A stretch of 64,000 nt of DNA from Taxillus chinensis. Lineage: Eukaryota; Streptophyta; Magnoliopsida; Santalales; Loranthaceae. Where the stretch lies: NCBI GenBank assembly GCA_023512835.1, contig CM042090.1, positions 50,636,996-50,700,995 on the forward strand. The letters run 5' to 3'. Under the pieces are notes generated by a model that was not told where the DNA came from, searched no databases, and worked only from the letters and a program-made list of their open reading frames with translations. Both the position numbers and the translations under genes were made by a program. Numbering within the stretch: the stretch's first letter is position 1; the number at the start of each line of letters is the position of its first letter. This document shows, piece by piece, positions 1-10,682 of this stretch.

Positions 1-75
1 GCGGAATAAGCTTATTAGTGCGGAATAAGGACCTACTGATGCGGAATAAGGCCACTGATCCGGAATAAGCTCAAA
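1..75 (+). repeat. ~20-bp tandem repeat with GCGGAATAAG core
   Basis: The core GCGGAATAAG (or CCGGAATAAG) begins at about 1, 20, 41 and 60, so the spacing is close to 20 bp. The array is cut by the window start, so its full length is unknown. It lies in the upstream part of a Tat-type LTR. Confidence 0.75.
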
Positions 76-647
76 TCCGGAGGTCAAACCTGGTCAATAA
101 TTTGGAAAAACTCCAAAATAGCTCCTCTACAGGTCTAGGAGTGACTTCAAAGCACCGAGACTCTGAAAAATCCAGAAAATTCTTTTTAAGTGCATTAAAT
201 GCCACCAGTGTCTCGGAACCCCCTTTTCAAGCGTGGTTATTAAGGAGTCTCCGAATATTAATTTCAAATGTCTCGGAACTCCATTTTTGAGCATAGGGAC
301 AGAAGACCTCTGTAATTAAATGTCATTTTCCTCGGGACATCACAATTGACCCTAGGGACTGCATAACTATTAATTCCCAATGGCTCCAAAACATCCGGAA
401 ATGCATTCAGCCCTTACCCACCAAGGCGTCCAAGTACAACAGAGGATTAAATAATCTCAAATGATTTATTTATTTTCAGGCATTGGGACTCCTTTTTCAA
501 AGTACGGGAACTGTGAATTATTGTAAATCACTGGGAACCGAGAATCCCATTTCTGAAGTCATTAATTCATTGGAACGATGTAGTTGACTCATGGGGACTG
601 TAAGGCATCCAATAAATGCCAAGGCACGGGCTGTCTCCCCGGGGATT

Positions 648-658
648 CCTATAAATAG
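648..658 (+). promoter_or_regulatory. Probable TATA box of the Tat-type LTR
   Basis: CCTATAAATAG is a good plant TATA box, followed within about 30 bp by a purine-rich GGCAGGGAGGAGA stretch that could contain the transcript start. Position within the LTR fits a U3/R boundary. No transcript evidence. Confidence 0.5.
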
Positions 659-1806
659 ACTGCCCCAAGAGGCAGGGAGGAGAATTATCAAGTATCAGAG
701 GAGGTAATTCCGAGAGAGAGCTTTCTGACTAAATTTCCGAGAGATAAAAACGAGAGGGAGAGAGAGAGTATCCTGGGAATCACAAAGAGATATATACTCA
801 TTTTCTAAGGGAAAAAGCACCCAGAATCACTGTTCGTCTTCATGGGGAGGAGTTGACACTGGAAAAGTTCTTTTTCTAACCTTTGTGCTTTCAAGAAACT
901 CTTTGAAGGCATTACTCGAAAGGAAAAGGGGCTCCCACCTGCATCATTTTCTTTCCTCCAGGTTCTCTACTTCTATTTATCTTTTTCCTACGCTGTTTTC
1001 AAACATAAAACCCAAAAGCTGCTCTTTTTTCCTTTTTTTCCTTATCTCTCTAAAGTTAAAAAACGAAAATACAAAAAACAAACATCTTGCATCTCTTTTT
1101 TTCTTCCTTTATTATTTTAAAAAAAATAATAAAATGTAAAAACTCAAAAAATTAAATCTTTTCTAGAAAATTTAAACAAGGCATGGGCGGTCATGAGGAT
1201 TGAGCCCTAGATGTTCATATCCTAGTCTACCTGGGCTAATATTAATTGTGGCAGTATTTCCATTTGAATTCAAATTGTTTTCATTTTGTTTTCTAAAAAA
1301 AGAAAGTTCCCTTTTGTTTTCCTGAAAAATTCAATACTGTCACATGGGCCTAGATCCCACATTCTTTTTTCTAAAATTAGAATGTCCCCTTTTATTTATT
1401 TTATTAATTTTTTTTTGTTGTTTTAAGGCCTAGATCCTAAAATCTTTCTTTTTCTTAAAATTAAAAATACAAAAAAACTCTTTTTTTGAATAAATAATAA
1501 ACCAAGCAAACACCCATAGATCAAGACTAGGTACCAATTGTGGGCGTTGTGGGGGTGCAAGAGCTTTTCTTTCTTCCCCACACGTAACTGACTCCCGAAC
1601 CTAATTTTCTGGAACCGTAGGCCCTTTCTTTTTCTAGGTGCCCAATCACACCTTTAATTTGTTTGGTGGCGACTCTGTGTTTTTTCTTTTCTTTAATGGT
1701 TTGTGCGAGCCTTGTGCAGGGATGACTCTAGGATCAACGGAATGAAGTAGCATGGAGTCCTTTCACAAAAGCCAACAACGAGCCCGGTCAAAAACGGGTG
1801 ATGACA

Positions 1807-2128
1807 CCTCCTACTGTGTTTCTTTTCTTTTCAGGGACCTATAAGCATTAGGTGGGAATACCAAGGTGGAAGACAGCTCTGCCATATTGCTTGCTTAAAT
1901 GTTATTCTGTGTTATGTTGTTTTGTGGGACTTTGCAATCCCAGTGGAAAATGATGTAACCCAATGGGGAGGAATTGTAAACATTTAATTGTGGTTTGAAA
2001 TTATTAATAATATGATTTTGTTTTGTGCGTTAAGTCCTGTGTGGAATTAATTCCAACCCCTTGCCCACCGGGTGGGTAAAGGGGAGTCACAAACTGGTTT
2101 CCTCGGGTAGGAAATTCGGGGCGTGACC
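1807..2128 (+). mobile_element. 3' fragment of a Tekay-type LTR
   Basis: From about 1807 the sequence aligns with the last ~320 bp of the Tekay solo LTRs (compare 35890-36243): the CCTCCTA-TGTGTTT stretch, the GGGACCTATAAGCATTAGG stretch, the CACCGGGTGGGTAAAGGGGAG stretch and the terminal GGGGCGTGAC. The last base of the expected ...GACA end is changed to C. The upstream part of this LTR is missing and replaced by the Tat LTR, so this is a recombination or deletion junction. Confidence 0.7.
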
Positions 2129-2537
2129 ATATGGTATCAGAGCATGGTCTAGTTGGCCCAGGGTAATGGGCGGATTTGATTATCTTGAGTCCTTTGATCA
2201 ACACAGTCCTCTTTGAGCCTCTAAGGTGTACTTGGGGTAGTCTAGTCCTGTGATAGGAATTGCATGCATTGGCATTAGGGCACTAGTTGCATTTGTTGTC
2301 TATGTGTAATTGTGTGGATAACTGAGATAAAGCATGTGATAGGAAAATGCGAGGAACATGATTTAATTTGTGCAACTCTGATTTTGTGATAACTTGAGCT
2401 GTGAACTTGTGGAAATGCTACTTGTGCAATGTGACTTAATGAGAACTGAAATGTGTGCAAAGTGTGTAAAGCTATGTGATAATTGAATTTATAAATGGGG
2501 TAGAGGAAGTAAGACTCGATAGATTCGAATTCGTTTT
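2129..2537 (+). other. PBS (tRNA-iMet) and leader of a truncated Tekay element
   Basis: TGGTATCAGAGC at 2132-2143 is the tRNA-iMet primer-binding site, immediately downstream of the LTR end. The following leader shares GCATGCATTGGCATTAGGG and nearby sequence with the leader of element A (4500-4963). It contains no supported gene. It stops at 2537 where the 5' LTR of element A begins. The rest of this older element is not recognised elsewhere in the window. Confidence 0.7.
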
Positions 2538-2579
2538 TGTAAGGACCCGTACCTTGAGTTAGTCACAGTTTTGCCTTCT

Positions 2580-2925
2580 GAGTAGAGTTTTTCTAGGTTT
2601 TGACTTAGTGAATGGGCTCAAATGAATTCACGTGCAAAAGGAAAGATGCTTACAATGATGTCCTCTATCTACCACAGAAGTTTCAGGCCAAACGGATGTG
2701 TATGTGAGGTGCACGTGAAATGGGTCCAATTCACGTGCAAGTGTGGTTGTCTTCTAAATGATGCAAGGAGGCTAGGGGTGAAGTTTGAGCGCATTTGGAG
2801 TGCATATGGAGTTGCACGTGAATTGGGGAATTCACGTGCAAATTGGCGTGCAGCCATATTTTTGCATGGTTCCCTTGGTTTTGACATTCTAATGATCTTT
2901 CTCCAAAGGACCATGTTGAAATTCT
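2580..2925 (+). repeat. G-box hairpin module (Tekay LTR copy)
   Basis: This block contains CACGTG at about 2630, 2713, 2733, 2816 and 2833, the segment ATGATGTCCTCTATCTACC, then GCAGCCATATTTTTGCA and CTCCAAAGGACC. The same ordered motifs occur in the Athila-like LTR (about 16430-16970) and, inverted relative to its LTR, in the minus-strand solo LTR (about 29610-30046). What it does is unknown; CACGTG is a known bZIP/bHLH binding core in plants. Confidence 0.6.
2812..2841. promoter_or_regulatory. Perfect 13-bp hairpin centred on G-boxes
   Basis: Arms TTGCACGTGAATT (2812-2824) and AATTCACGTGCAA (2829-2841) are perfect reverse complements around a GGGG loop. Each arm carries CACGTG. The same hairpin is present in every other LTR of this subfamily in the window. 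Confidence 0.8.
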
Positions 2926-2970
2926 GAGTATTTTGGCCTATATGGGTGCGGAAAGGTGCTAACTTGTGTG

Positions 2971-3049
2971 ATCAAAACTACGTCGTTTTGATCCTGGGAT
3001 TTACTTAATCAAAACTACGTCGTTTTGATGTGGGTAGTGTCTATATAAT
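2971..3049 (+). promoter_or_regulatory. LTR core promoter: paired 22-bp palindromes plus TATA box
   Basis: Two copies of a palindrome with arms ATCAAAAC / GTTTTGAT around TACGTC sit at 2971-2992 and 3008-3029, starts 37 bp apart. A TATA box, CTATATAAT, follows at 3041-3049. The inner ACGT core fits bZIP-type binding, but that is inference. The same layout recurs in the other Tekay LTRs. Confidence 0.65.
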
Positions 3050-3248
3050 GAGGGCTTGAGTTTGAGTTTAGGGTTCTTGTGTTCTTCTTTCTTGCCGGTG
3101 TTGCTGCAAGAGAGAGAGAGAGAGGATCTCCTGGGCGTTGCCGTGGTGGTTCGCGTCGTTGGGAGCTGTCTAGCGTGGAGGTTAGGACAAAAGTCTGAGG
3201 TAGGGATTCCTGTTCTTCCTAACTCTCCTCTGTTCTAGGATATTCACC

Positions 3249-3269
3249 TATATATATATATATATATAT
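3249..3269. repeat. (TA)n microsatellite in 5' LTR
   Basis: A 21-bp TA run. The equivalent position of the 3' LTR has 51 bp (10683-10733). Confidence 0.95.
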
Positions 3270-4499
3270 GTAAATCCATATAGGTGTGATCTCCTATATG
3301 GATGTTAGCCTTCAGTGGCATGTTCTGTTGATTTTGATGTTGAATTTGGCCTGAGGATTTTCTGGGTTTGTTTATGCCCACCATGTGTTTGATGAAATGT
3401 ATGTGAGGCCTGCACACTATATATTTGATAAAATGTCTGTGAGGCCTGCATGCCATGTATTCAATATAATGCCCGTGAGACCTTGTATATGGGTGTCTGA
3501 TGATATACCTACGTGACTGGTGTGTACTGTGTTTGATTTGTATTGATTTTGAGCCTATGAGGCTGATGTGTGTGGCTTGTATCTGACCATGTTGGTCCTT
3601 CTGAGATAAAGTGTAAATCTTTGTCTTGAGTTTACATGTTGAGATGTAATGCTTTATCTTTGTTCGTTGATCTGTTTGAGATCGAGCTGAGATATGGGCC
3701 AGGCACAATAGCTGGACCCCTTTGAGATTTGGCCAGGACGTGGTCCGGAGTCTCGGTGTAGCACTCACAACGGTGGGCTAAGTCTACACCCATTCCTGAG
3801 GGTAGGTATGGCGCCCGAGGAGGTGGTTGACCATATCTGACTCGGGTGGAAAATGTTGCATTGGTGTCCATGCAACATTCGCCTGGATGTGGTATGTCAT
3901 GTTGCCGTGGTGGCGGGGTGTCCTCTGCCCTCCAGTGTGGGCTCAGGTAAAGAGTGTTTACCGGGTGATGTTTGTTGCTTTAGCCTTAGGCACGACACGA
4001 GCACAAGCATACACATATCATGCATGTTATAGAGCGGGATGGGTCTGGGGAGACTGGATCCCTACTGAGCTATGGTTTGCTCACCCCTCCTATAAACCGT
4101 TCTTTTGCAGGGGTTTAGCAAAGCGGTAGGTGAAGGTCGAGGAGCTAGGCCCCGAGGGCCGGGAGTTTTATGTTATTTCCTTTGTTGTACTCTGGTTTTA
4201 TGTATTTGAAATTTGGTTTGGTTTTATTTGTGGCTTCATAGGGGTTTTTCCCCGACTAGGTTGTAATAAACATTTAGTCGTTGAAATGAAATAAAATGAG
4301 ATGTTATTCAATTTGTGTTTGTGTGCATGGTTTGGGAGCAGGAGCATGCCCCTTGGCATGTTAGCCTAGTTGTGCAGGTTTGGGACAGCACCCGTGCCAG
4401 AAGTCCTTTTAAGGTGCTTGCACCAACCCCTTGTCCCTTCGGGTGCGGGCATGGGCAGTCACTACTCATTTCCAAGTGGAAGGAAATTGGGGCGTGACA

Positions 4500-4963
4500 A
4501 TATGGTATCGGGCGATAGTTCATGGTCTAGTGGACCTAGGATAGTGGGGAGGCCTGGTCGCTTCGAGACTCTTAGGAGGCAGATAGGACACGCCTGATCA
4601 ACGTGGTCCTATCTGGTTTTCTGGGGTGTACTCAGGGGTAGTTAGACCAAGGAGTAGGGCACTTGCATTGGGGTTGAGGGTGCATACATGCATTGGCATT
4701 AGGGCACTAGTTTAATTTCAGTATGAGTATTGTGATTAGACATGCTATGTTGCTGAAACTTGTTGTTAAAAACAAAATTTTGTTGTTGTGAAATTCGGTG
4801 ATTTTCTGTGAGGCTTGTTGCTATGAATTGCTGCTGTGTACTTCTGTGATTTACCTGTGTGTTTAAATGTAAAATGTTGTTTGAGTACCTCATGGCCCAT
4901 GGGGATGAGGGTGTGTAGAGCTTGAGAGAAGCTGATCCTAGTTTGGTTTAAAAGTCTGAGACT
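4500..4963 (+). other. PBS and untranslated leader of element A
   Basis: The PBS begins TGGTATC (4503) but reads CGGGC where AGAGC is expected, so it is degenerate as sequenced. The leader runs to the gag ATG at 4964 and shares segments with the leader at 2129-2537, including the GCATTGGCATTAGGGCACTAG region. No gene is supported here. Confidence 0.7.
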
Positions 4964-6137
4964 ATGCCTCCTAGGAGAGTAACCCGAGCTACTCCAGCTG
5001 TAGAAGATGAATCTTCTGCCCGTGCTGGAGAGGGAAGAGGACAGCGTGTAGAGGGCGATGATCCCCTGGAGCGGATCATGGCCCAAGTCCGGGCCCTAAG
5101 TGAGAACGTGCAAGGCATGCGTGAGGACCTCAGGGGAGAGATCCTAAACGAGGTGCGTCAGGAGATGATGGCATGACAGGCAGTGCCACCCCCTCCACCC
5201 CGTGAGGCGGAACCTCCGTGTAGGCAGGAAGTGCCGGTGAGGCGGGAAGAGGGAGACCTGTTGACGCAGTTCCGAAAGGAACATCCACCAAGGTTCAAGG
5301 GAGGAGCTGAACCTCTAGGAGCAGAGCACTGGCTGCGGTAGATCGAGCATGTGTTCTCCTTTCTTCGACCCCGGGAGGAAGACAAAGTGAGACTAGCAGT
5401 CTAGCAGTTGGAGGAGGAAGCCTTGGAATGGTGGCTTAGCATCTCAGGAAGCCGGGACATGGAGACCATGGCCTGGAATGAGTTCCTCCAGCTGTTCCAT
5501 GAGGAGTTCTTTCCAGAGTCATTGCGGTGGCGAAGCGGGAGGAGTTCGGCGGCCTGAAGCGGGGGATCGCGCTCGATGGCAGTATGAGCGAGATTTCCAG
5601 GGGGCTGAGTCGGTTTGCTCCGGAAGCAATATCAAGGGAGGACCTGAAGGCCCATAAGTTTACCATGGGTCTCAAACCTGCCTGAAGCAAAGGGTGGAGA
5701 TGTTGCGGTCGAAGACCTATCTTGAAGTCGTGGACACCGCCAAGATTATTGAGAGAGGATTAGAGGAGGGAAGACGGGCTCACCAGGAGCGGATGGGGCA
5801 GAGCGCGCGCGACAAGCACGGTGAAACCAAGAGGCGAAAGGTTGAGCCCGGGAGTGGGACTTTTCCCAAGGATGGGGGCCAAGCTTCAATGGCTCCGCCC
5901 GGATCCCGTTACTTTGGAGGACAGGGGAGTGCTGTTGGGAACTTCCCAAGCGGGTGTACCTGTTGTGGCTGTCGGGGGCACGTCAAACGTGAGTGCCCCA
6001 AGCAACACTTGATGTGTCATAGCGTGGGAAGGTGGGACACATCAGCAAGGTGTGTTTCAGCAAGGGGAATAGCCGGGAGCCGGAAGCTTAGCACAAGGGA
6101 GCAGGGGTGGGACCCAATTTCAGGCCCCGGCCCCTAA
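4964..6137 (+). pseudogene. gag: Gag polyprotein of Tekay element A (broken)
   Basis: Gag forms the virus-like particle and packages RNA in the cytoplasm. The start MPPRRVTRA at 4964 is shared with element B (11997). The first frame carries stops at 5174 (TGA), 5339 (TAG) and 5402 (TAG); at least two look like C-to-T changes of CGA or CAG codons. A frameshift follows near 5520. The capsid stretch PRFKGGAEPLGAEHWLR (about 5290-5340) is typical of chromovirus gag. A C-x2-C-x4-H-x4-C zinc knuckle at 5955-5996 is intact, with GHVKREC at its end; a second knuckle downstream is eroded. The end is approximate because frames change repeatedly. Confidence 0.8.
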
Positions 6138-6329
6138 GCCGGACATTCGTGGCAGGCCCGGTCAGTGCCGGTTCCGGTCACACTAGGCCACGGGGGGAGA
6201 GGCAACCACAAGGAGGATCGGAGGGGCGTCCTGGTGGACTGCAGCAGGAGGAAAAGGGAAGGCAAGTGAGGCTAGTGGTGGGGCAAGCCAAGGCAGAGTG
6301 TTCGCGCTTACCTCGGCACCAGGTGAAAT

Positions 6330-6800
6330 GGAGGATTTACCATTACCCTCCGAGGAAGGTGGAGCTGGACCTTCGGTGGTTCGAGGTACTATTCTAATAT
6401 CTCGCACCGTTGTTGTTCTTGCATTGTTTGATACCAGGAGCTTCGTGCTCCCTGATTGTTAAGTCCTTGGTGGAGAGCCTTGGACTTGATTGTGTGGAGG
6501 CCGATAGACCTCCGAGGGTCGAGTCCCCAATGGGAGGTGTGGAGTTGATCCACCAAATGTGTCGAGAGTGTGCGCTTACGATAGGAGAGGTTGACCTCTC
6601 ATTTGATTTGTACGTAATGCCCATGAGGACTTTTAGTTTGATTCTGGGGATGGATCGGTTGATGGCCTTTCAGGCTAAGATTGACTGCTATAGGCGACGA
6701 GTATCATTTACTACACCCACAGGATCTTCCTGTACCCTAGTGGGTGAATGGGATAGGGATGTTGGGAGAGCTGGACCGACGAGGGAGCTATGGGGCAATA
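6330..6800 (+). pseudogene. Aspartic protease of Tekay element A (broken)
   Basis: The leading stretch GGAGPSVVRGT is followed by LFDT, where a +1 frameshift at about 6433 splits the expected DTGAS active site. The next frame continues with GASCSLIVKSLVESLGLDC and LILGMDRL, which match the flap and C-terminal part of gypsy proteases and the intact site in element B (about 13425). It would cleave gag-pol; as read it cannot be made as one protein. Confidence 0.7.
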
Positions 6801-6839
6801 TTACCCATAGGCTTGCCACCCTAACCTTTGAGGAAGAAG

Positions 6840-7830
6840 GTAACTTAGAGAAAAGGGTGTGGCCAGATGTTGTCGAGAATTTCCAGGGATGTCTTTCCTG
6901 GGGGAGTTGTTGGAGTTGCCTCTACACAGAAGTATCGAGTTCACGGTTGAACTGTTGCCGGGGTGGGACCCATCTCACAAGTAGCATACCGGATGGGACC
7001 TGCTGAGTTGCGGGAGCTTGAAGCAAATAAAGGAACCGGGAGATAAAGATTTTATCCGTCCTAGTACCTCACCTTGGGGTGCACCGGTCTTGTTTGCTAA
7101 GAAGGCGGATGGTTCGTTGCAACTTTGCATTGATTATCGGAAGTCAATCAAGTAATGGTAAAGAACAAGTACCCTTTGCCGCGGATTGATGACTTATTCG
7201 ACCAGTGAGTGGAGCACGGTGGTTCTCAAAAATCGATCTGCGTTCGGGATATCACCAATTGAGGGTCGGAGCGAAGACATCCCTAAGACGGCGTTCAGGT
7301 GCAGGTACGGACACTATGAGTGGTTAGTGATGCCTTTTGGGCTCACGAACGCACCTCTTGTGTTCATGCATCTAATGAATCAGGTATTTGCCCCATACCT
7401 GGATTCCTTCGTGGTGGTATTTATTGACGACATCCTTGTGTACTCCAAAACCCAAGCCGAGCATGAGGAGCACTTGGCCGTGGTGCTGCGGGCACTACGA
7501 GATCATCACTTGTATGCTAAATTTAGCAAGTGTGACTTCCGGATGCGAGAGGTGCATTTTCTTGGGCATGTGGTATCCGCCGAAGGAGTTAGAGTGGACC
7601 CAACCAAGATTGAGTCCGTAGCATCTTGGAAGAGGCCCACAAATGTTTTTGAGATCCGGAGTTTCTTGGGTCCAGCGGGGTATTACCGGCGTTTTGTGGA
7701 AGGGTTTTCTCGGTTGGTGGCGCCCATGACAGCTCTTACACGGAAGGGAGCCAAATTCGAGTGGACGGACAAGTGCCGGCAGGCATTCGAGGAGTTGAAG
7801 ACTCGCTCGACTCTGCACCGGTGTTGAGTC
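6840..7830 (+). pseudogene. Reverse transcriptase of Tekay element A (broken)
   Basis: RT motifs are present in order: [20 protein letters not shown] (about 7050-7110), a damaged finger region to about 7290, then [20 protein letters not shown] and the catalytic FIDDILVYS (about 7419-7445), followed by FLGHVVS, EIRSFLG and [12 protein letters not shown]. Stops and frameshifts lie between 6960 and 7200 and near 7805. The thumb sequence is characteristic of Tekay/Del chromoviruses. It is neighboured by protease upstream and RNase H downstream as expected for gypsy order. Confidence 0.85.
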
Positions 7831-8303
7831 TACCGCAGGAGGGAGTGCCATTCGAGGTGTATTGTGATGCGTCTCGCGTTGGACTGGGGTGTGTTCCGAT
7901 GCAAGAACGCCAAGTCATCGCATATGGCTCGCGACAGCTGAAGTCCCATGAGCAAAACTACCCAACACACGACCTGGGTTAGCAGTAGTTATTTTTGCCC
8001 TGAAGTCTTGGCGACATTACCTGTTGGGAGAGAAATTTGTGGTATATACCGACCACAAAAGCCTACGATATATCTTTACCCAAGAGACCTAAATTTGCGA
8101 CAACGGAGGTGGGTAGAGTACCTGCAAATGTTTGACTTCACGCTCTCCTACACGCCTGGGAAGGGAAATTTAGTAGCCAACGCGCTAAGTAGAAAAGGGA
8201 AAGCTGAGGTTTCCATGAGAGAATGGAAAATGATGGAGCAATTGGCGGTGCTTCAGGTGCGACCTGCTTTCAGCGATGAGGAGCTATCCTGTGTCCTCTC
8301 ACT
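7830..8303 (+). pseudogene. RNase H of Tekay element A (broken)
   Basis: The segment [15 protein letters not shown] carries the first catalytic Asp and [19 protein letters not shown] the following conserved stretch. A frameshift occurs near 7980; the reading continues through [20 protein letters not shown] and TPGKGNLVANALSRKGK, the connection region. RNase H degrades the RNA template during reverse transcription. It needs at least two frame changes to be read. Confidence 0.75.
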
Positions 8304-9480
8304 GTGATACCAGAGTTGTATCAGCGTGTCCATGAGGGACAGTTAGGCGACGTGGACTGTGAGGTGATCCGGGCCCAGATAGAGGCCGGAGAGCTGTCAG
8401 AGGACTGGACCAAAGGAGTTGAGCATGAGCTGAAACTTTGGGGGCGTCTGATAGTACCACCTCCCTTGCGTGAGGATGTGCTGAGGGAATTTCATCATTC
8501 CCGTTTGGCTGTACATCCAGGAGGAACTAAGATGTATCATGCCGTTCTCGCACAGTTCTGGTGGCCGGGGCTGCAACGGAGTGTAGCAGAGTTTGTTTCT
8601 AGGTGCCTTACCTGTCAGCAAGTGAAGGCCGAGCACCAACGACCCGCTGGTCAATTGCAGCCTTTACCTGTAGCTGAGTGGAAGTGGGAGCATATTACCA
8701 TGGACTTCGTGACGGGACTTCCTACCACTTCTGGGAGAAAGGACATGATTTGGGTCATAGTGGCCCGCTTAACTAAGTCAGCCCATTTCTTGGCAATTCG
8801 AGAGCGCGACTTTATCGGCACGTTAAGCCAGTTGTATGTTGATGAGATTGTCCGCTTGCACGGAGTGCCCTTGTCTATTGTTTGGGACAGGGATGCGCGG
8901 TTTACATCCCGGTTTTGGGGAGGTCTGCAGGAAGCATTGGGAACCCGACTTAATTTGAGTACCGCATTCCATCCTGAGACTGATGGTCAGTCCGAGAGGA
9001 CCATTCAAACATTGGAAGACTTGTTGAGGGCTTGTGTACTTGATTTTGGAGGATCATGGGCTTCCCACCTTCCTCTTGGTGGAGTTTGCCTATAATAACG
9101 ATTACCGGTCTTCGATTGGGATGGCCCCGTTTGAGGCATTGTATGGCCGACCGTGTCGGTCTCCATTATGTTGGGCGAAAGGCGGAGAGGCAGCTATGTT
9201 AGGACCTCAATTGGTCCAGGAGGCTACGGCAAAAGTTCAGCTGATTCGGCAACGCCTTCTTATAGCTCGAGCCGACGAAGTCTTATGCGGATCGCCGACG
9301 CCGACCGTTGGAGTTTTTGGTGGGAGACCACGTATTCCTCCGTGTTTCTCCACCAGGAGAGGGCATCGAGATTTGGGACTGGGTCCAAGTTGTCCCCTCG
9401 GTACATTGGACCGTTCGAGATTTTGAGCGAGTTGGACCTGTTGCTTATAGGTTGGCGTTACCACCTAGTTTGAGCAGAGT
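8304..9480 (+). pseudogene. Integrase of Tekay element A (broken)
   Basis: The zinc-binding HHCC region is visible ([19 protein letters not shown] ... [16 protein letters not shown], about 8490-8655). The catalytic core follows with Asp in [10 protein letters not shown] (near 8700), Asp in [14 protein letters not shown] (near 8885) and Glu in [16 protein letters not shown] (near 8985), so D, D and E are all present. The frame is open from 8304 to 9095, then shifts; the remainder ([28 protein letters not shown]) is in other frames up to about 9480, including the GPY/F-type region. It inserts the cDNA into chromatin. Confidence 0.85.
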
Positions 9481-9787
9481 TCATAATGTTTTCCATGTAT
9501 CCCGGTTGCGGAAATATCATCCAGATCCCACACACGTGCTAGATTGGGGTACCCTGGATCTTGGAGAGGATGTGTCTGTTGTCGAGGCACCCATCCGTAT
9601 TGTAGATAGGCGCGAGAAGCAGCTGCGAGGTAAGACTATTCCGTTGGTTCGGGTGTTGTGGCAACACCGAGGGCCGGAGGAAGAGACCTGGGAACGTGAG
9701 ACCGAGATGCGTGCTCATTATCCTGATCCGTTCGAGGACGAACAACTCGAAGGAGGGGAGGAGGGCAAGCATCAAACTTCAACATAA
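9481..9787 (+). pseudogene. Chromodomain tail of Tekay integrase
   Basis: After RVHNVFHVSRLRKYHPD, the end of the integrase C-terminal module, the reading frame 9308-9787 continues into a chromodomain: PIRIVDRREKQLRGKTIPLV, RVLWQHRGPEEETWE, REDEM-like RETEMRAHYPDPF (about 9585-9740). In this lineage the domain is thought to direct insertion into heterochromatin. This part is uninterrupted and ends at TAA 9785-9787. It is the clearest evidence for chromovirus assignment. Confidence 0.85.
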
Positions 9788-9973
9788 TCAGGTATTTGCC
9801 CAACTAGTCATCGCTACATGATCATGTGGAGTGTATAAATGTGTGAAATAATTTGTGATTTGTTATGTATTAATTTGTCTTTAGAGGGTGTTAGAGGCCT
9901 ATGCATTGGTTGTGATTGTTTTCTTTCATTCCACTTTTCTTTTCGAGGACGAAAAGTCTTAAGGGGGAGAGGA
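9788..9973 (+). other. 3' untranslated segment and polypurine tract of element A
   Basis: No gene is seen. The last bases, AAGGGGGAGAGGA at 9961-9973, abut the 3' LTR and form the plus-strand primer (polypurine tract). Confidence 0.85.
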
Positions 9974-10247
9974 TGTAAGGACCCGTACCTTGAGTTAGTC
10001 ACAGTTTTGCCTTCTGAGTAGAGTTTTTCTAGGTTTTGACTTAGTGAATGGGCTCAAATGAATTCACGTGCAAAAGGAAAGATGCTTAGAATGATGTCCT
10101 CTATCTACCACAGAAGTTTCAGGCCAAACGGATGTGTATGTGAGGTGCACGTGAAATGGGTCCAATTCACGTGCAAGTGTGGTTGTCTTCTAAATGATGC
10201 AAGGAGGCTAGGGGTGAAGTTTGAGCGCATTTGGAGTGCATATGGAG

Positions 10248-10277
10248 TTGCACGTGAATTGGGGAATTCACGTGCAA
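10248..10277. promoter_or_regulatory. G-box hairpin in 3' LTR
   Basis: Identical arms and GGGG loop to 2812-2841. Confidence 0.8.
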
Positions 10278-10406
10278 ATTGGCGTGCAGCCATATTTTTG
10301 CATGGTTCCCTTGGTTTTGACATTCTAATGATCTTTCTCCAAAGGACCATGTTGAAATTCTGAGTATTTTGGCCTATATGGGTGCGGAAAGGTGCTAATT
10401 TGTGTG

Positions 10407-10486
10407 ATCAAAACTACGTCGTTTTGATCCTGGGATTTACTTAATCAAAACTACGTCGTTTTGACGTGGGTAGTGTCTATATAATG
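10407..10486 (+). promoter_or_regulatory. Paired palindromes and TATA box of 3' LTR
   Basis: Palindromes at 10407-10428 and 10444-10465, again 37 bp apart; the second has its last T changed to C. TATA box CTATATAAT at 10478-10486. This promoter would read into region B. Confidence 0.6.
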
Positions 10487-10680
10487 AGGGCTTGAGTTTG
10501 AGTTTAGGGTTCTTGTGTTCTTCTTTCTTGCGCTGCTGCAGAGAGAGAGAGAGAGAGGATCTCCAGGGCGATTGCCGTGGTGGTTCGCGTCGTTGGGAGT
10601 CGTCTAGCGTGGAGGTTAGGACAAAAGTCCGAGGTAGGGATTCCTGTTCTTCCTAACTCTCCTATGTTCTAGGATATTCA

Positions 10681-10682
<2 letters not shown>

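Larger units (their letters stand above)
1..1806 (+). mobile_element. 3' part of a Tat-type (Ty3/gypsy) LTR, truncated by the window edge
   Basis: There is no credible ORF here. The stretch has the layout of a long Tat/Ogre LTR: short tandem repeats at the left edge, a TATA box near 650, a T- and A-rich tail from about 1000 to 1500, then a conserved block near 1539-1620 (a GGGGGTGC-type motif followed by CACGTAACTGACTCCCGAAC). That block matches the same region just upstream of the PBS in the Tat LTRs at 34160-34220. The expected tRNA-Arg PBS does not follow. Instead, near 1806 the sequence switches to a Tekay LTR. Lineage is inferred from the shared block; the start is outside the window. 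Confidence 0.6.
2538..4499 (+). mobile_element. 5' LTR of Tekay element A
   Basis: The 1962-bp LTR begins TGTAAGGACC and ends GGCGTGACA, then the PBS follows. U3 holds several CACGTG sites and a perfect hairpin (2812-2841), two copies of a 22-bp palindrome and a TATA box. A GA run (about 3111-3123), a splice-donor-like GAGGTAGGGATTCC and a TA microsatellite lie downstream. Its partner LTR at 9974-11960 differs by small indels and the TA repeat length. Small ORFs on either strand here have no family resemblance. Confidence 0.9.

Noticed and set aside
2622..2927. 101-codon ORF repeated at 10058, 34590, 44292 and 53951
   Set aside because: It recurs only because the LTR U3 recurs; it spans the G-box hairpin module upstream of the TATA box, so it would not be in the element's transcript.
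3063..3075. Telomere-like TTTAGGG
   Set aside because: A single TTTAGGG motif occurs here and near 35036; there is no array, so it is chance or LTR sequence.
3244..3871. Overlapping minus-strand ORFs of 174 and 79 codons in the 5' LTR
   Set aside because: They lie wholly within an LTR, include the TA microsatellite and short repeated segments, and resemble no known family.
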